Under the pieces are notes generated by a model. That model ran no database searches, was not told the origin of the DNA, and saw only the letters and a list, made by a program, of their open reading frames with translations. A stretch of DNA of 64,000 bases. Origin: Pseudaminobacter salicylatoxidans. Its GTDB lineage: Bacteria > Pseudomonadota > Alphaproteobacteria > Rhizobiales > Rhizobiaceae. The position numbers and the translations under genes were made by a program. Positions 53,416 to 63,462 of this stretch are shown piece by piece (position 1 is the stretch's first letter; each line of letters starts with the position of its first letter). The DNA is taken from positions 83,430 to 147,429 of the forward strand of contig NZ_QGGG01000013.1 of assembly GCF_003148475.1 (NCBI RefSeq). The letters are read 5' to 3'.

Positions 53416-54573
53416 TCAGGCCATGCGTTTTTTGAGAACCTTTGCCACATCGAGCCCCAGCACCAGCATGCCGGCGACAAGGCCCCAGAAGGCCGCGCCG
53501 ATGCCGAGCATGGTAAGCCCCGAGGCGGTGACGGCGAATGCCGTGGTGGCGGCCATGCGTTCGTGCTCGTCCTTCAGCGCAATGGTCAGCGCATTCGCCA
53601 GCGGCGCCATCAGCGCCAACCCCGCCACCAGCACGATCAGGCTCTGCGGCAGCACGGCGAAGATGGCGACCAGCGACGCGCCGAACAGCGCGAACACCAG
53701 ATAGGCCAGCGCATAAAAGGGGCCGGTCTTCCAGCGCTCGGCCGGGTCGGGGTGCGCATCGGGGCCGGTGCAGATGGCTGCCGAGATCGCCGCCAGATTG
53801 GTGGTGAGCGCGCCGAAGGGCGCGGAGATGAGCGAGAACAGACCGGTCACCGAAATCAGCGGTCCGGGTTCGGGGTGGTATCCGGCAGCCCGCAGCACGG
53901 CGAGACCGGACAGGTTCTGCGAGGCCATGGTGACCAGATAGAGCGGCACCGCCAGCCCGACGATCGCGGAGGTGGAGAAGGTCGGCGCAATCAGCGTCAG
54001 CGTCGAAAGCTCCGGTGCCGGCAGCCCGCCGACGCGGCCGGTCAGAAATGCCAGCGCCCCGCCGCCCACCAGCACGGCCAGCACCGACAGCGCCGGATTG
54101 AACAGGCGGATGACGAAGAAGGCAGCGACCAGAGGCAGGATCAGCAGCGGATCGACGGGAATGGTCCTGGCCGCGTTGATGGCAAATGTCACCACGATGC
54201 CGGCCAGCATGCCCGAGGCGACCGAGGCGGGAATGCGCGAGATCAGCCGCGTCAGCGGCCGGAACAGGCCGGTGACGATCAGCAGGACGGCCGCCACGAT
54301 GAAGGCGCCGACCGCGTCGCCCATGGTGAAGCCGGAGCTTGCCGCCACCAAAGCGGCGCCGGGTGTCGACCAGGCGGTGATGACCGGCATTTTTGTCCGC
54401 CAGCTCAGCCATGCGGTTTCCAGCGCCATGGCGAGACAGATGGCCGTCACCCAGCTTGCCGTTTCGGCGCGGCTGGCGCCCACCGCGTCGGCGGCGGCGA
54501 TGATGAGAGCCAGCGTGCCGCCGAAGCCGACGATGGCCGCGACGAAGGCCGAAACCGGGACCGAAAGCCGCAT
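53416..54573 (-). CDS. benE: BenE-family transporter
   Basis: The 385-residue protein has 11-12 hydrophobic segments and matches benzoate:H+ symporters of the BenE family. Signature stretches are MPVITAWSTPGAALVA near residue 62, RIPASVASGMLAGIV, VGLAVPLYLVTMASQNLSG and APFGALTTNLAAISAAI. No benzoate-degrading gene is nearby, so the substrate is uncertain. It starts 3 bp after the alpha/beta hydrolase gene. Confidence 0.88.
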   Translation of the reverse strand: MRLSVPVSAFVAAIVGFGGTLALIIAAADAVGASRAETASWVTAICLAMALETAWLSWRTKMPVITAWSTPGAALVAASSGFTMGDAVGAFIVAAVLLIVTGLFRPLTRLISRIPASVASGMLAGIVVTFAINAARTIPVDPLLILPLVAAFFVIRLFNPALSVLAVLVGGGALAFLTGRVGGLPAPELSTLTLIAPTFSTSAIVGLAVPLYLVTMASQNLSGLAVLRAAGYHPEPGPLISVTGLFSLISAPFGALTTNLAAISAAICTGPDAHPDPAERWKTGPFYALAYLVFALFGASLVAIFAVLPQSLIVLVAGLALMAPLANALTIALKDEHERMAATTAFAVTASGLTMLGIGAAFWGLVAGMLVLGLDVAKVLKKRMA

Positions 54574-54576
54574 TTG

Positions 54577-55353
54577 CTACCCCGCCGCCTGCCCGCTGAT
54601 CGCCTCCACCGCGCGCGTGAGCATGTCGAGATCCTGCGGCCGCGACAGGCGGTGGTCGCCGTCCGGGATCAGCGACAGCGTCACGTCATCGGCGGGCATC
54701 AGGCTGACGAGCTTCAGCGCATGGGTGTGTGGCACGTCCGGATCGACCAGCCCCTGCAGCACATGCACGGGGCAATGCGTGTCGATGGGGCCGCCCATCA
54801 CCCGGTTGGCGCGACCGTCCTCGATCAGCGCGCGGGTGTAGACATAGGGCTCCGGCGAATAGTCCGAAGGCACCTCGAAATAACCCTTTTCGAGCAGGTC
54901 GCGCCTTTGGGCCTCGCCGAGTTCCGGCTCCATCAGTTCCACCGTGAAGTCGGGCGCGGGCGCCAGAAGCACCAGCCCGGCGATGCGCTCGCCTTCGCCG
55001 GCCTTGCGCAGTTCCTCGATCATGCGCAGCGCGATCCATGCGCCCATGGACGAGCCGACGAGGATTTGCGGCCCGGTGGTGAAGCGGCGGAACACGGCAA
55101 GGCTCTCGGCCAGCCATTTCGAGATGGTGCCGTCGGCGAACCTGCCGCCGGATTCACCATGGCCGGAATAGTCGTGCCGCACGAAGGCGCGGCCGTTGCG
55201 CGCGGCCCAGCCGGCCAGCGTCTCGGCCTTGGTGCCGCGCATGTCGGACAGGAAACCGCCCAGCCACACCACACCGGGGCCGGTTCCGTCCTGGCGCAGC
55301 ACGGCGATCGCGGTGCCGTCGAGGTCGAGAAATTCCGGTGGCGTGTCGGTCAT
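54577..55353 (-). CDS. Alpha/beta hydrolase
   Basis: The 258-residue protein has the serine hydrolase fold. The nucleophile Ser is in LVGSSMGAWIALRM near residue 96, the acid is probably Asp in GLVDPDVPH, and the His is in PDGDHRLSRPQD. The N-terminal LGGFLSDMRGTKAE and YSGHGESGG carry the oxyanion and cap regions. It resembles a rhizobial family related to ABHD10-like thioesterases. ATG 55353 is favoured over 55428 because the upstream 25 residues are unlike the family. It is divergent from infC. Confidence 0.88.
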   Translation of the reverse strand: MTDTPPEFLDLDGTAIAVLRQDGTGPGVVWLGGFLSDMRGTKAETLAGWAARNGRAFVRHDYSGHGESGGRFADGTISKWLAESLAVFRRFTTGPQILVGSSMGAWIALRMIEELRKAGEGERIAGLVLLAPAPDFTVELMEPELGEAQRRDLLEKGYFEVPSDYSPEPYVYTRALIEDGRANRVMGGPIDTHCPVHVLQGLVDPDVPHTHALKLVSLMPADDVTLSLIPDGDHRLSRPQDLDMLTRAVEAISGQAAG

Positions 55354-55552
55354 GTCGCTTTCCTTTCGATGGCACTTCTTTTGGCACAGCTCGAATCGGG
55401 CGCAAAGCCCGTAACATTGGTACAACAACCGAGCCGGATATGACGGACTGAGGTGATTTATTCTCTCTGCTATGCTATTGACTCGCCGCGCGACCTACCG
55501 ACATAGGCGCAATACAGGCATTGAACGTCAACGGTTCGAGGAGATAACGACC

Positions 55553-56089
55553 ATTCGCAGACCTTTCAAAGCAGCGGCGCCCACCAAGGAAGGCCCGCGC
55601 GCCAATCGCGACATCCGTGTGCCCAGAGTGCAGCTCATCGACGAGTCCGGGGCCAATCGCGGTGAAGTTTCAATCAACGATGCTCTGTCGGCCGCCGAAG
55701 AGGCCGGGCTCGATCTCGTTGAAATCTCTCCCAACGCACAGCCGCCGGTCGTCAAGATTCTCGACCTCGGCAAGCTGAAATACGCAAACCAGAAGAAGGC
55801 GGCCGAAGCCCGCAAGCACCAGAAGACCATCGAGATCAAGGAGATCAAGATGCGTCCCAACATCGACAGCCACGATTACGAGGTGAAGATGAAGGCTGTG
55901 CGCCGTTTCTTCGAGGAGGGCGACAAGGTCAAGCTGACGCTGCGATTCCGTGGCCGCGAAATGGCGCATATGGAACTCGGCATGCAGCTCCTCAACAAGG
56001 TGCGCGAGGAGACCGCGACCATCGCCAAGGTCGAGGCCGAGCCGAAGCTCGAGGGCCGTCAGATGATGATGGTGCTCGCGCCGCGCTAA
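55553..56089 (+). CDS. infC: Translation initiation factor IF-3 (ATT start)
   Basis: IF-3 keeps 30S subunits free and checks the start codon. The protein begins at an ATT codon: GAGGAG lies nine bases before ATT at 55553, and the reading [20 protein letters not shown] matches family N-termini. The frame stays open upstream to an ATG at 55472, but that region is unrelated. The 178-residue protein has the N-domain [14 protein letters not shown] and [15 protein letters not shown], a [11 protein letters not shown] linker, and the C-domain with RFRGREMAH. Rare start codons are a known autoregulation device of infC. Confidence 0.96.
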   Translation: MRRPFKAAAPTKEGPRANRDIRVPRVQLIDESGANRGEVSINDALSAAEEAGLDLVEISPNAQPPVVKILDLGKLKYANQKKAAEARKHQKTIEIKEIKMRPNIDSHDYEVKMKAVRRFFEEGDKVKLTLRFRGREMAHMELGMQLLNKVREETATIAKVEAEPKLEGRQMMMVLAPR

Positions 56090-56150
56090 GCGCGTCGGGC
56101 CAGCAGACCAGCGCATCGCGACCGCGTTGCGCTGGCCGACACCGAATTGC

Positions 56151-56195
56151 AAAAGGAACGGTTTTCGCGATATTGCGGAAGCTGTTCCTTTTTTC
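56151..56195 (+). terminator. Terminator after infC
   Basis: AAAAGGAAC (56151-56159) and GTTCCTTTTTT pair as an outer stem around an inner stem of TTCGC and GCGGAA, followed by a T-run. Confidence 0.8.
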
Positions 56196-56210
56196 GTCAG
56201 CAAGGTCGCA

Positions 56211-56822
56211 ATGTCCCCCGCCAGCCTCAGTCGTTTCCAGAAGCGCAGGCGCATTGCGCTTGCCATATTGGTCGCGGTCCTCTTCATCGCGCTGCTGTTC
56301 GTGGAGTCCGCCGGAAGCGGTCGGTTCCACGAATATGTGGAAGCGCTGGGCATAAGCCTCATCTTCATCGCCATTCTCGGACGGACCTGGTGCACGCTCT
56401 ATATCGGCGGGCGCAAGGCGGCCGAAATCGTCGATACCGGACCCTATTCGGTGACGCGCAATCCGCTTTATGTCTTCAGCGCCATCGGTGCGGCCGGCGT
56501 CGGCGCCATGGTCGGCAGCATCACGGTCGCGGTGGGGTTCGCGGTGCTCACCTGGGCGGCGTTCCACTATGTGACGCTGGTCGAGGAGGATTATCTGAAA
56601 AAGAATTTCGGCCAGCCCTATCTCGACTATCTGGCCCGCGTGCCGCGCTTCTTCCCGAATTTCGGACTTTTCCGCGAAGCCGATATGCTGACGGTCAAGC
56701 CGCGCAATCTTTATCGCACCTTTGCCGACGGCCTGCTGTTCCTGCTTGCCTATCCCTTCTTCGAGGTCATCGAATACCTGCAGAATTCCGGCCTGTTGCC
56801 GGTGGTGCTGCGTCTCTACTGA
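56211..56822 (+). CDS. Isoprenylcysteine carboxylmethyltransferase-family membrane protein
   Basis: The 203-residue protein has about five membrane segments ([19 protein letters not shown] near residue 14, [27 protein letters not shown]). It has the motif [15 protein letters not shown] near residue 80, as in isoprenylcysteine methyltransferase and phospholipid methyltransferase families. [23 protein letters not shown] is the second signature. The substrate is unknown. AAGG is 7 bases before the ATG at 56211. Confidence 0.87.
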   Translation: MSPASLSRFQKRRRIALAILVAVLFIALLFVESAGSGRFHEYVEALGISLIFIAILGRTWCTLYIGGRKAAEIVDTGPYSVTRNPLYVFSAIGAAGVGAMVGSITVAVGFAVLTWAAFHYVTLVEEDYLKKNFGQPYLDYLARVPRFFPNFGLFREADMLTVKPRNLYRTFADGLLFLLAYPFFEVIEYLQNSGLLPVVLRLY

Positions 56823-56983
56823 TCCGTGCGATTCAGCGGTTGCGCTTTGCCGGACAGGCCGCTATAAGCCGCCTCCAGAACCGTCCGGCAGGGCATGCCG
56901 TGGCGGTTTCTGATGCTTTTCGGGCTCTGGTCGGCCCGAAGCGAGAAAAAAGCGCGCTTCTGCGCATCGGAAAGGAAAGCAAA

Positions 56984-57193
56984 ATGCCCAAGATGAAGAC
57001 CAAATCGGCTGCCAAGAAGCGGTTCAAGGTCACCGGCACCGGCAAGGTGCTGTCGGCTGCCGCCGGCAAGCGCCATGGCATGATCAAGCGCACCAACAAG
57101 TTCATCCGCGATGCCCGCGGCACGATGGTTCTGGCTGAACCCGATGCCAAGAAGGTCATCAAGAACTACCTGCCCAATGGCGGCGGCATCTGA
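56984..57193 (+). CDS. rpmI: 50S ribosomal protein L35
   Basis: The 69-residue basic protein has the L35 start [15 protein letters not shown] and the [12 protein letters not shown] segment. AAAGGAAAGC gives an RBS before the ATG at 56984. It is followed 34 bp later by rplT, and both lie downstream of infC with one membrane-protein gene in between. Confidence 0.97.
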   Translation: MPKMKTKSAAKKRFKVTGTGKVLSAAAGKRHGMIKRTNKFIRDARGTMVLAEPDAKKVIKNYLPNGGGI

Positions 57194-57227
57194 GCCGGTT
57201 GGAAGCGATATTTAAGGAGATCATGAC

Positions 57228-57629
57228 ATGGCACGCGTAAAGAGAGGCGTTACCGCCCACGCCAAGCACAAGAAGGTCCTGAAAGCCGCCAAGGGTTTCT
57301 ACGGCCGCCGCAAGAACACCATCCGCATCGCCAAGCAGGCGGTCGAGAAGTCGCTGCAGTATGCCTATCGCGACCGCAAGGTCCGCAAGCGCAATTTCCG
57401 CGCTCTCTGGGTCCAGCGCATCAACGCCGCCGTGCGCGAGCATGGCCTGACCTATGGTCGCTTCATCGACGGTCTCAACAAGGCCGGCATCGAGATCGAC
57501 CGCAAGGTGCTGTCCGACATGGCCATCCACGAGCCGCAGGCGTTCGCCGCGCTCGTCGCCAAGGCCAAGGTCGGCCTGGAATATCTGAAAGACACCACCC
57601 CGAACGCTTTTGAAAGCGCAGTCGCTTAA
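57228..57629 (+). CDS. rplT: 50S ribosomal protein L20
   Basis: L20 is an early assembly protein of the 50S subunit and in many bacteria represses its own operon. The 133-residue product has [20 protein letters not shown] at the start, [24 protein letters not shown] and [17 protein letters not shown] lies 11 bases upstream of ATG. A terminator follows. Confidence 0.98.
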   Translation: MARVKRGVTAHAKHKKVLKAAKGFYGRRKNTIRIAKQAVEKSLQYAYRDRKVRKRNFRALWVQRINAAVREHGLTYGRFIDGLNKAGIEIDRKVLSDMAIHEPQAFAALVAKAKVGLEYLKDTTPNAFESAVA

Positions 57630-57668
57630 AGACCAGCGCTTCCCAAGCTTTCGACATTACTGACTGGG

Positions 57669-57702
57669 AAACCCGCGCTGGCAGGGCTGGCGCGGGTTTT
57701 TT
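57669..57702 (+). terminator. Terminator after rplT
   Basis: AAACCCGCGC (57669-57678) pairs with GCGCGGGTTT (57690-57699), then a T-run. Confidence 0.92.
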
Positions 57703-57720
57703 CGTGGAACCGCCAAGATC

Positions 57721-58590
57721 GTGGACATGGGGTACGACAGCGACATTCTCTCCCCCGCAGGCAAGACCGAACTGCTCGGCCTGCTGGCGGCGCGCAGGCA
57801 TGAGCGGGTGTCGTCGGCCACCGTCGATGGCCGCATCGTCTGGATCAAGCGCTATGACGTGGAAGGCGAGACGCTCGCCAAGCGCCTGCACCACCTGCTG
57901 TCGCCCTTGCTGCCGGCCTATCTCAGGGCTTCGCCCCGGGTTGACGGCGCCGGGTTCATCGAGCGCGAAATCCGCAAGATGGATGCTTTCCGGGCCGCCG
58001 ACTTCCCGGTTGCCGACGTGATCTATCGCGACGAGACGGTTCTGGTCCTGTCGAATGTCGAGATCGTGCAAAAACTGTTGCGGCGCCTGCGCGAAACCGA
58101 TCCGCAGGCCCATGACGAATTGCTGGTGGGCGCCGCCGCCGCGCTCGGCCGGCTGCATCGGGCCGGGCTTTGCCACGGACGCCCGCACCCGCGCGACATG
58201 TTTGTCCGCGACGAGCGCTGGGGCTTCATCGACTTTGAGGAAGAGCCCGAGCGCATAGCGCCGCTTGCCAGCGCGCAGGCGCGCGATGTCTGGCTGCTCT
58301 TCCTGCAGGTCTCCAGCCAGGCATTGCTGCCCGACACCGAGCAACGGGCACTGACGGCCTATCGCGCGGCAGCGCCTGCTGGCATATTCGCGCCGCTGCG
58401 CGACATTGTGCGCGTGTTCTCGCCGCTCATCCTGCCGCTGCGCCTTCTCGACCGCGTGGCGCTCGGCAAGGATGGCCGGCGGGTGCTGAAGGCCACGTCT
58501 TTTCTCAATAGCGCGCTCGCCGCCATGGCTTCGGCCGGCGGGCACGTCCCACCTTCACCAGCCATTGGCCGCGACGGGCCGAAGGGATGA
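57721..58590 (+). CDS. BUD32/Kdo-kinase-like protein with altered catalytic loop
   Basis: The 289-residue protein has a protein-kinase-like fold. An N-lobe has [11 protein letters not shown] with the ATP-binding Lys near residue 42. The catalytic loop position reads [13 protein letters not shown], where the usual HGD has Arg in place of Asp; IDFEEEPE supplies the metal-binding Asp near residue 178. It resembles BUD32 and lipopolysaccharide kinase families. A catalytic role is therefore uncertain. GTG at 57721 is assumed; an ATG two codons in is possible. The stop overlaps pheS by 4 bp. Confidence 0.75.
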   Translation: MDMGYDSDILSPAGKTELLGLLAARRHERVSSATVDGRIVWIKRYDVEGETLAKRLHHLLSPLLPAYLRASPRVDGAGFIEREIRKMDAFRAADFPVADVIYRDETVLVLSNVEIVQKLLRRLRETDPQAHDELLVGAAAALGRLHRAGLCHGRPHPRDMFVRDERWGFIDFEEEPERIAPLASAQARDVWLLFLQVSSQALLPDTEQRALTAYRAAAPAGIFAPLRDIVRVFSPLILPLRLLDRVALGKDGRRVLKATSFLNSALAAMASAGGHVPPSPAIGRDGPKG

Positions 58591-59678
58591 CCATGACAGA
58601 CATTGATCAACTCGAACGATCGATCACCGACGCCATCGCCGCGGCACCGGACGAGCAGGCAATCGAGGCCGTGCGCGTTGCGGCGCTGGGCAAGAAGGGC
58701 ACGATCTCCGAAAGGCTGAAGACGCTCGGCGCCATGAGCCCGGAAGAGCGCCAGTCGATGGGCCCGGTCATCAACGGCCTGAAGAACCGCGTCACCGAGG
58801 CGCTGGCCGCCCGCAAGAGCGAACTGAAGGACGTCGCGATCGCCGCGCGCCTGGCCGCCGAAAAGGTGGACGTGACGCTTCCCGTGCGCCAGTCGCCGGC
58901 CGAGCGCGGCCGCATTCACCCCATCAGCCAGGTCATCGACGAGATCGCGGCGATCTTCGGCGATCTCGGCTTCGCCATCGCCGAAGGCCCGGATGTCGAG
59001 ACCGACTATTACAACTTCACCGCGCTGAATTTCCCGGAAGGCCATCCGGCGCGCGAGATGCACGACACCTTCTTCTTCAACCCGGATGAAAAGGGCGAGC
59101 GCAAGGTGCTGCGCACGCACACCTCGCCGGTGCAGATCCGCACCATGGAGACGCAGAAGCCGCCGATCCGCATCGTCATCCCCGGCAAGACCTACCGCCA
59201 GGACAGCGACGCCACGCACTCGCCGATGTTCCATCAGGTCGAGGGGCTGGTCATCGACAGATCAGCCAACGTCGCCAACATGAAGTGGGTGCTGGAGGAG
59301 TTCTGCAAGGCCTTCTTCGAGGTGCCGTCGGTCAAGATGCGCTTCCGCCCGTCCTTCTTCCCCTTCACCGAGCCGAGCCTGGAGGTCGACATCCAGTGCG
59401 ACCGCTCGCGGCCGGGCGAAGTGCGCTTCGGCGAGGGCAGCGACTGGATGGAGATATTGGGCTGCGGCATGGTGCACCCGAACGTGCTGCGCGCCGGCGG
59501 GCTCGATCCCGACGAGTACCAGGGCTTTGCCTGGGGCATGGGCATCGACCGCATCGCCATGCTGAAATACGGCATGCCGGACCTGCGCGCCTTCTTCGAC
59601 GCCGATGTGCGCTGGCTGCAACATTACGGATTCCGTCCGCTCGACATGCCGACCCTGTTCGGCGGACTGAGCAGTTAG
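58587..59678 (+). CDS. pheS: Phenylalanine-tRNA ligase alpha subunit
   Basis: PheS and PheT form the tetrameric enzyme that charges tRNA-Phe. The 363-residue protein has an N-terminal coiled-coil domain and the class II motif 2 region with [12 protein letters not shown] and [18 protein letters not shown], then motif 3 [35 protein letters not shown] supports substrate binding. It is coupled to the kinase-like gene. A DUF4160-DUF2442 pair now separates it from pheT. Confidence 0.98.
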   Translation: MTMTDIDQLERSITDAIAAAPDEQAIEAVRVAALGKKGTISERLKTLGAMSPEERQSMGPVINGLKNRVTEALAARKSELKDVAIAARLAAEKVDVTLPVRQSPAERGRIHPISQVIDEIAAIFGDLGFAIAEGPDVETDYYNFTALNFPEGHPAREMHDTFFFNPDEKGERKVLRTHTSPVQIRTMETQKPPIRIVIPGKTYRQDSDATHSPMFHQVEGLVIDRSANVANMKWVLEEFCKAFFEVPSVKMRFRPSFFPFTEPSLEVDIQCDRSRPGEVRFGEGSDWMEILGCGMVHPNVLRAGGLDPDEYQGFAWGMGIDRIAMLKYGMPDLRAFFDADVRWLQHYGFRPLDMPTLFGGLSS

Positions 59679-59681
59679 GAC

Positions 59682-59918
59682 ATGCCGACCCTGCTCGTTT
59701 GGCATGGCCATAAATTCAGATTCTACGCGCTTGATCGCGATGAGCCGCCGCATGTGCACGTGGTCAAGGATGGCAGGTCTTTGAAGGTGTGGCTGCAAAG
59801 CTTGGAGGTCGCGCAGAACAAGGGGTATAGTGAGCGGGATGTTGCACGGTTGCTTGCGGTGGTCGGCGAACGCCGTGACGAGTGGATAGGTGCCTGGAAT
59901 GACTTCTTTGGTTTTTGA
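59682..59918 (+). CDS. DUF4160 protein between pheS and pheT
   Basis: The 78-residue protein has the DUF4160 pattern: KFRFYALDRDEPPHVHVV near residue 11, a conserved H-x-H, then a helix LLAVVGERRDEWIGAWNDFF. It begins 3 bp after the stop of pheS. A 15-base piece of the pheS 3' end (GACATGCCGACCCTG) is repeated at its start. DUF4160 and DUF2442 genes are often found as a pair and have been suggested to be toxin-antitoxin-like; no activity is shown. Confidence 0.85.
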   Translation: MPTLLVWHGHKFRFYALDRDEPPHVHVVKDGRSLKVWLQSLEVAQNKGYSERDVARLLAVVGERRDEWIGAWNDFFGF

Positions 59919-60174
59919 AACCGATGAGATGCGTCCGATCAAGGCGTGGTGCACGCAAGACGAAGTGCATGTCGGCCTTGCTGATGGGCGCTTCATCGCA
60001 ACTCCGCTTTGGTGGTACCCTTTTCTGGCGGGACTCACCCAGGCGCAATTGAATGACATCGAACTGATGTACGAGGGAATCTGGTGGCCGGCGGTCGATG
60101 AGGGCATCTCCATCAAGAGCATGTTCCTCGGGACGAAGGCGCCCGGCGCCAAACGACCTCAAGCCGCTGCATAA
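59899..60174 (+). CDS. DUF2442 protein between pheS and pheT
   Basis: The 91-residue protein has the DUF2442 pattern, HVGLADGRFIATPLWWYPFL near residue 24 and LMYEGIWWPAVDEGISIKSMF near the end. Its start lies 20 bp inside the DUF4160 gene, so the pair is expressed together. The Met codon at 59899 is the likely start; a GTG three codons upstream is possible. An 84-bp gap follows before pheT. Confidence 0.87.
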   Translation: MTSLVFETDEMRPIKAWCTQDEVHVGLADGRFIATPLWWYPFLAGLTQAQLNDIELMYEGIWWPAVDEGISIKSMFLGTKAPGAKRPQAAA

Positions 60175-60258
60175 GCAACTCATCCCAGATACGAGTATTG
60201 GCGTCGATCCGATCTCGACATTCACGCCCGCTGTATTGTTGGCGGCAAGGAACCGATC

Positions 60259-62664
60259 ATGAAATTCACACTCTCCTGGCTGAAAGACCATCTCGAGACC
60301 GACGCGACGCTGGACGAAATCGTCGAGCGCCTGACCGCGATCGGCCTCGAAGTCGAATCCGTGGATGACAAGGCGGCGCTGAAGCCGTTCGTCATCGCCA
60401 AGGTGCTGACGGCCGCGCGCCACCCCGACGCCGACAAGCTGCAGGTGCTGTCGGTCGACACCGGTTCAGGCGCGCCCATCCAGGTCGTCTGCGGCGCGCC
60501 CAACGCGCGCGCCGGCCTGATCGGTGCCTTCGCCGCCCCCGGCACCTATGTGCCGGGCATCGACGTCACGCTGTCGGTGGGCAAGATCCGCGGCGTGGAA
60601 AGCCACGGCATGATGTGCTCCGAGCGCGAACTGGAGCTGTCGGACGAGCACAACGGCATCATCGACCTGCCGGCGGATGCGCCGGTCGGCACCTCCTTCG
60701 CGGCCTACGCCAATCTCGACGATCCGCTGATCGAGATCAACCTGACGCCGAACCGGCCCGACGCCACAAGCGTCCATGGCATCGCGCGCGATCTGGCCGC
60801 GAGCGGCCTCGGCACGCTGAAGACGGCGCCGGTCGAGACGGTGGCCGGCAAGGGCGAGACGCCGGTGAAGCTGACCATCGAGGCTCCGGAACTGTGCCCC
60901 GGCTTCGCGCTGCGCCTCGTGCGCGGGGTGAAGAACGGCTCGTCGCCGAAATGGATGCAGCAGCGGCTGATCGCCATCGGCCTGCGCCCCATCAACACGC
61001 TGGTCGACATCACCAACTACCTGACTTTCGACCGCGGCCGGCCGCTGCATGTCTATGACGCCAGAAAGGTCGCCGGTAATTTCACCGTGCGCCGGGCCCT
61101 GGACGGGGAGAAAGTGCTGGCGCTGGATGAACGCGAATACACGCTGACGCCCGACATGTGCGTGATCGCCGATGCCAATGGCGCTGATTCCATCGCGGGC
61201 GTGATGGGTGGCGAACACACCGGCTGCGACGAGAACACCACCGACGTGCTGATCGAGTCCGCTCTGTGGGAGCCGCTGAACGTCGCCCGCACCGGCCGCC
61301 ATCTCGGCATCATCACCGATGCGCGCTATCGTTTCGAGCGCGGCGTGGACCCCGAATTCATGGTTCCGGGGCTGGAGCTGGCGACCCGCATGGTGCTCGA
61401 CCTGTGTGGCGGCGAGCCGACCGAGGCCGAGGTCGTCGGCTATGCCGGCCACGAGCCGAAGGTCGTGTCCTTCCCGCTTTCCGAGGTCAAGCGCCTGACC
61501 GGCATCGAGGTGCCCAGGGACGAGAGCCTGTCGATCCTCACCCGCCTCGGCTTCAAGCCGCTCGGCAATGGCGAGGTGGTCGATGTCGAGGTGCCGTCCT
61601 GGCGTCCGGATGTCGACGGCAAGGCCGATCTGGTGGAAGAGGTCATGCGCATCCACGGCGTCGACGAAATCGTGCCGCAGCCGCTTTCCAGCCACGATGC
61701 GGTCAACGGCAAGATCCTCACCACGCTGCAGATCCGCAGCCGCTCGGCGCGGCGCGCGCTTGCCGTGCGCGGCATGATGGAGGCCGTCACCTGGTCGTTC
61801 ATTTCGGCCAGGCAGGCCGAGCTGTTCGGCGGCGGCAAGCCGGAGCTGAAGCTCGCCAACCCGATCGCGGCCGAAATGTCGGATATGCGCCCCTCGTTGC
61901 TGCCGGGCCTGCTGACGGCCGCCCAGCGCAATGCCGATCGCGGTTTTGGCGATGTCGCGCTGTTCGAGGTTTCCGGCACCTATGAGGGCGACACGCCCGC
62001 AGCGCAGCGCCGCGTTGCCGCCGGCATCCGTCGCGGCACCGCCAGGCTCGACGGCGCGGGCCGTAGCTGGTCGGGAAATGCCGGGGCTGTCGGCGTGTTC
62101 GACGCCAAGGCCGATGCGCTGGCCGCGCTCGAGGCCTGCGGCGCGCCGGTGGACAGGCTGCAGATCGAGGCGGGTGCACCCGGCTGGTATCACCCCGGCC
62201 GTTCGGGCGTGATCAAGCTCGGACCCAAGACCGTGCTCGGCACCTTCGGCGAGTTTCACCCCCGGACGCTTGAGGCGCTCGACGTTTCGGGCCCGGTGGC
62301 GGGCTTCGAAGTCTTCATCGACGCCGTTCCCGAGCCGAAGGCAAAACCCACCCGCACCAAGCCGAAGCTGGAGCTTTCGGCCTTCCAGGCGGTCAAGCGC
62401 GACTTCGCCTTCGTGGTCGACAAGGCGGTGGAGGCTGGCACGCTGACGCGCGCGGCCGCCGGCGCCGACAAGAAGCTCATCACCGGCGTTTCGGTCTTCG
62501 ACGTGTTCGAAGGCGCTTCGCTCGGCGAAGGCAAGAAGTCGGTCGCCATCGAGGTTTCGATCCAGCCCGTCGAGCGCACGCTGACCGACGAGGATTTCGA
62601 GGCGCTTGCGGCCAGGATCGTCGAGAATGTGAAGAAGCAGACCGGCGGCGCGCTGCGCGGCTGA
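60259..62664 (+). CDS. pheT: Phenylalanine-tRNA ligase beta subunit
   Basis: The 801-residue protein is complete. It has an N-terminal tRNA-binding domain (residues about 40-150, [19 protein letters not shown] and [17 protein letters not shown]), the B3/B4 editing domain, the B5 domain, the catalytic-like core with [11 protein letters not shown], and a C-terminal anticodon-binding FDX-ACB domain with [14 protein letters not shown]. The start has a Shine-Dalgarno AAGGA about 8 bases before ATG. It ends in a terminator. Confidence 0.98.
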   Translation: MKFTLSWLKDHLETDATLDEIVERLTAIGLEVESVDDKAALKPFVIAKVLTAARHPDADKLQVLSVDTGSGAPIQVVCGAPNARAGLIGAFAAPGTYVPGIDVTLSVGKIRGVESHGMMCSERELELSDEHNGIIDLPADAPVGTSFAAYANLDDPLIEINLTPNRPDATSVHGIARDLAASGLGTLKTAPVETVAGKGETPVKLTIEAPELCPGFALRLVRGVKNGSSPKWMQQRLIAIGLRPINTLVDITNYLTFDRGRPLHVYDARKVAGNFTVRRALDGEKVLALDEREYTLTPDMCVIADANGADSIAGVMGGEHTGCDENTTDVLIESALWEPLNVARTGRHLGIITDARYRFERGVDPEFMVPGLELATRMVLDLCGGEPTEAEVVGYAGHEPKVVSFPLSEVKRLTGIEVPRDESLSILTRLGFKPLGNGEVVDVEVPSWRPDVDGKADLVEEVMRIHGVDEIVPQPLSSHDAVNGKILTTLQIRSRSARRALAVRGMMEAVTWSFISARQAELFGGGKPELKLANPIAAEMSDMRPSLLPGLLTAAQRNADRGFGDVALFEVSGTYEGDTPAAQRRVAAGIRRGTARLDGAGRSWSGNAGAVGVFDAKADALAALEACGAPVDRLQIEAGAPGWYHPGRSGVIKLGPKTVLGTFGEFHPRTLEALDVSGPVAGFEVFIDAVPEPKAKPTRTKPKLELSAFQAVKRDFAFVVDKAVEAGTLTRAAAGADKKLITGVSVFDVFEGASLGEGKKSVAIEVSIQPVERTLTDEDFEALAARIVENVKKQTGGALRG

Positions 62665-62686
62665 CCGCTTCTCGGAGGACTACAGG

Positions 62687-62712
62687 AAGGGCGCCCACAC
62701 GGCGCCCTTTTT
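62687..62712 (+). terminator. Terminator after pheT
   Basis: AAGGGCGCC (62687-62695) pairs with GGCGCCCTT (62701-62709), followed by TTT. Confidence 0.92.
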
Positions 62713-62795
62713 GCATGGTCTGTCATCAGGCTGTCAGTTGACCGGAGACCTCCCGCGGTATCGACTCGGATCGATTCGTGCCGAGCGGAGCCGTC

Positions 62796-63398
62796 ATGAC
62801 CCATCTGCGCCTTTCCGGCCTGCCTTTCGAACGGCAGCGCGAGCATCTGGAAGCGATTTTGCTGGCCGATCCGCTGGTCAGTGAAGCCTTGCAGCGCGCC
62901 GACAGGCTGGATCTGCCGGATTGGTGGATCGTTTCGGGCGCGCTCTACAACACCGTCTGGAACCATCTGACGGGAAAACCCTCGGGCTACGGCATCAAGG
63001 ATGTCGACCTGTTCTATTTCGATCGCAGCGACCTGTCCTGGGAGGCCGAGGACGTCGTTATCCGCAAGGGCGCCGAGCTTTTTGCCGGCCTCAGCCATCC
63101 GGTCGAGATCCGCAACCAGGCGCGGGTGCATCTGTGGTTCGAAAAGCATTTCGGCTATCCACGGAAGCCGCTCGCTTCCTGCGCCGAATCCATCGGCCAT
63201 TTCGCCGCCAGGACCCACGCTGTCGGTGTCAGGCTCGAGGCGGCGGGAGGGCTGGAGGTCTGCGCGCCCTTCGGGCTGGACGATATTTTTTCGCTGCGCA
63301 TGGTCCCGAACCGCGCCCTCGACAACCGCGCCACCTATGAAACCAAATCCACCCGCGCCATGGCGATGTGGCCCGAGTTGGCGGTTGAAGCGTGGTAG
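62796..63398 (+). CDS. Nucleotidyltransferase-family protein (DUF925-like)
   Basis: The 200-residue protein has a nucleotidyltransferase fold with WWIVSGALYNTVWNHLTG near residue 44, the metal-binding IKDVDLFYFDRSD, HLWFEKHFGYP and a final conserved FGLDDIFSLRM. It matches the NTP_transf_6 family, which has no known substrate. ATG 62796 has GGAG upstream; a GTG at 62778 is also open. It is transcribed alone after the pheT terminator. Confidence 0.84.
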   Translation: MTHLRLSGLPFERQREHLEAILLADPLVSEALQRADRLDLPDWWIVSGALYNTVWNHLTGKPSGYGIKDVDLFYFDRSDLSWEAEDVVIRKGAELFAGLSHPVEIRNQARVHLWFEKHFGYPRKPLASCAESIGHFAARTHAVGVRLEAAGGLEVCAPFGLDDIFSLRMVPNRALDNRATYETKSTRAMAMWPELAVEAW

Positions 63399-63462
63399 GG
63401 CTTTTCCTCCGGCGCAACTGCCTTTAGCCTGCCCGGAGCAGGCGATTGTATAGGAATTCGCC

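Noticed and set aside
53206..55443. A 745-codon plus-strand frame over DUF2852, benE and the hydrolase
   Set aside because: It is antisense to three well-supported genes, and its sequence is rich in Arg, Gly and His with no family match.
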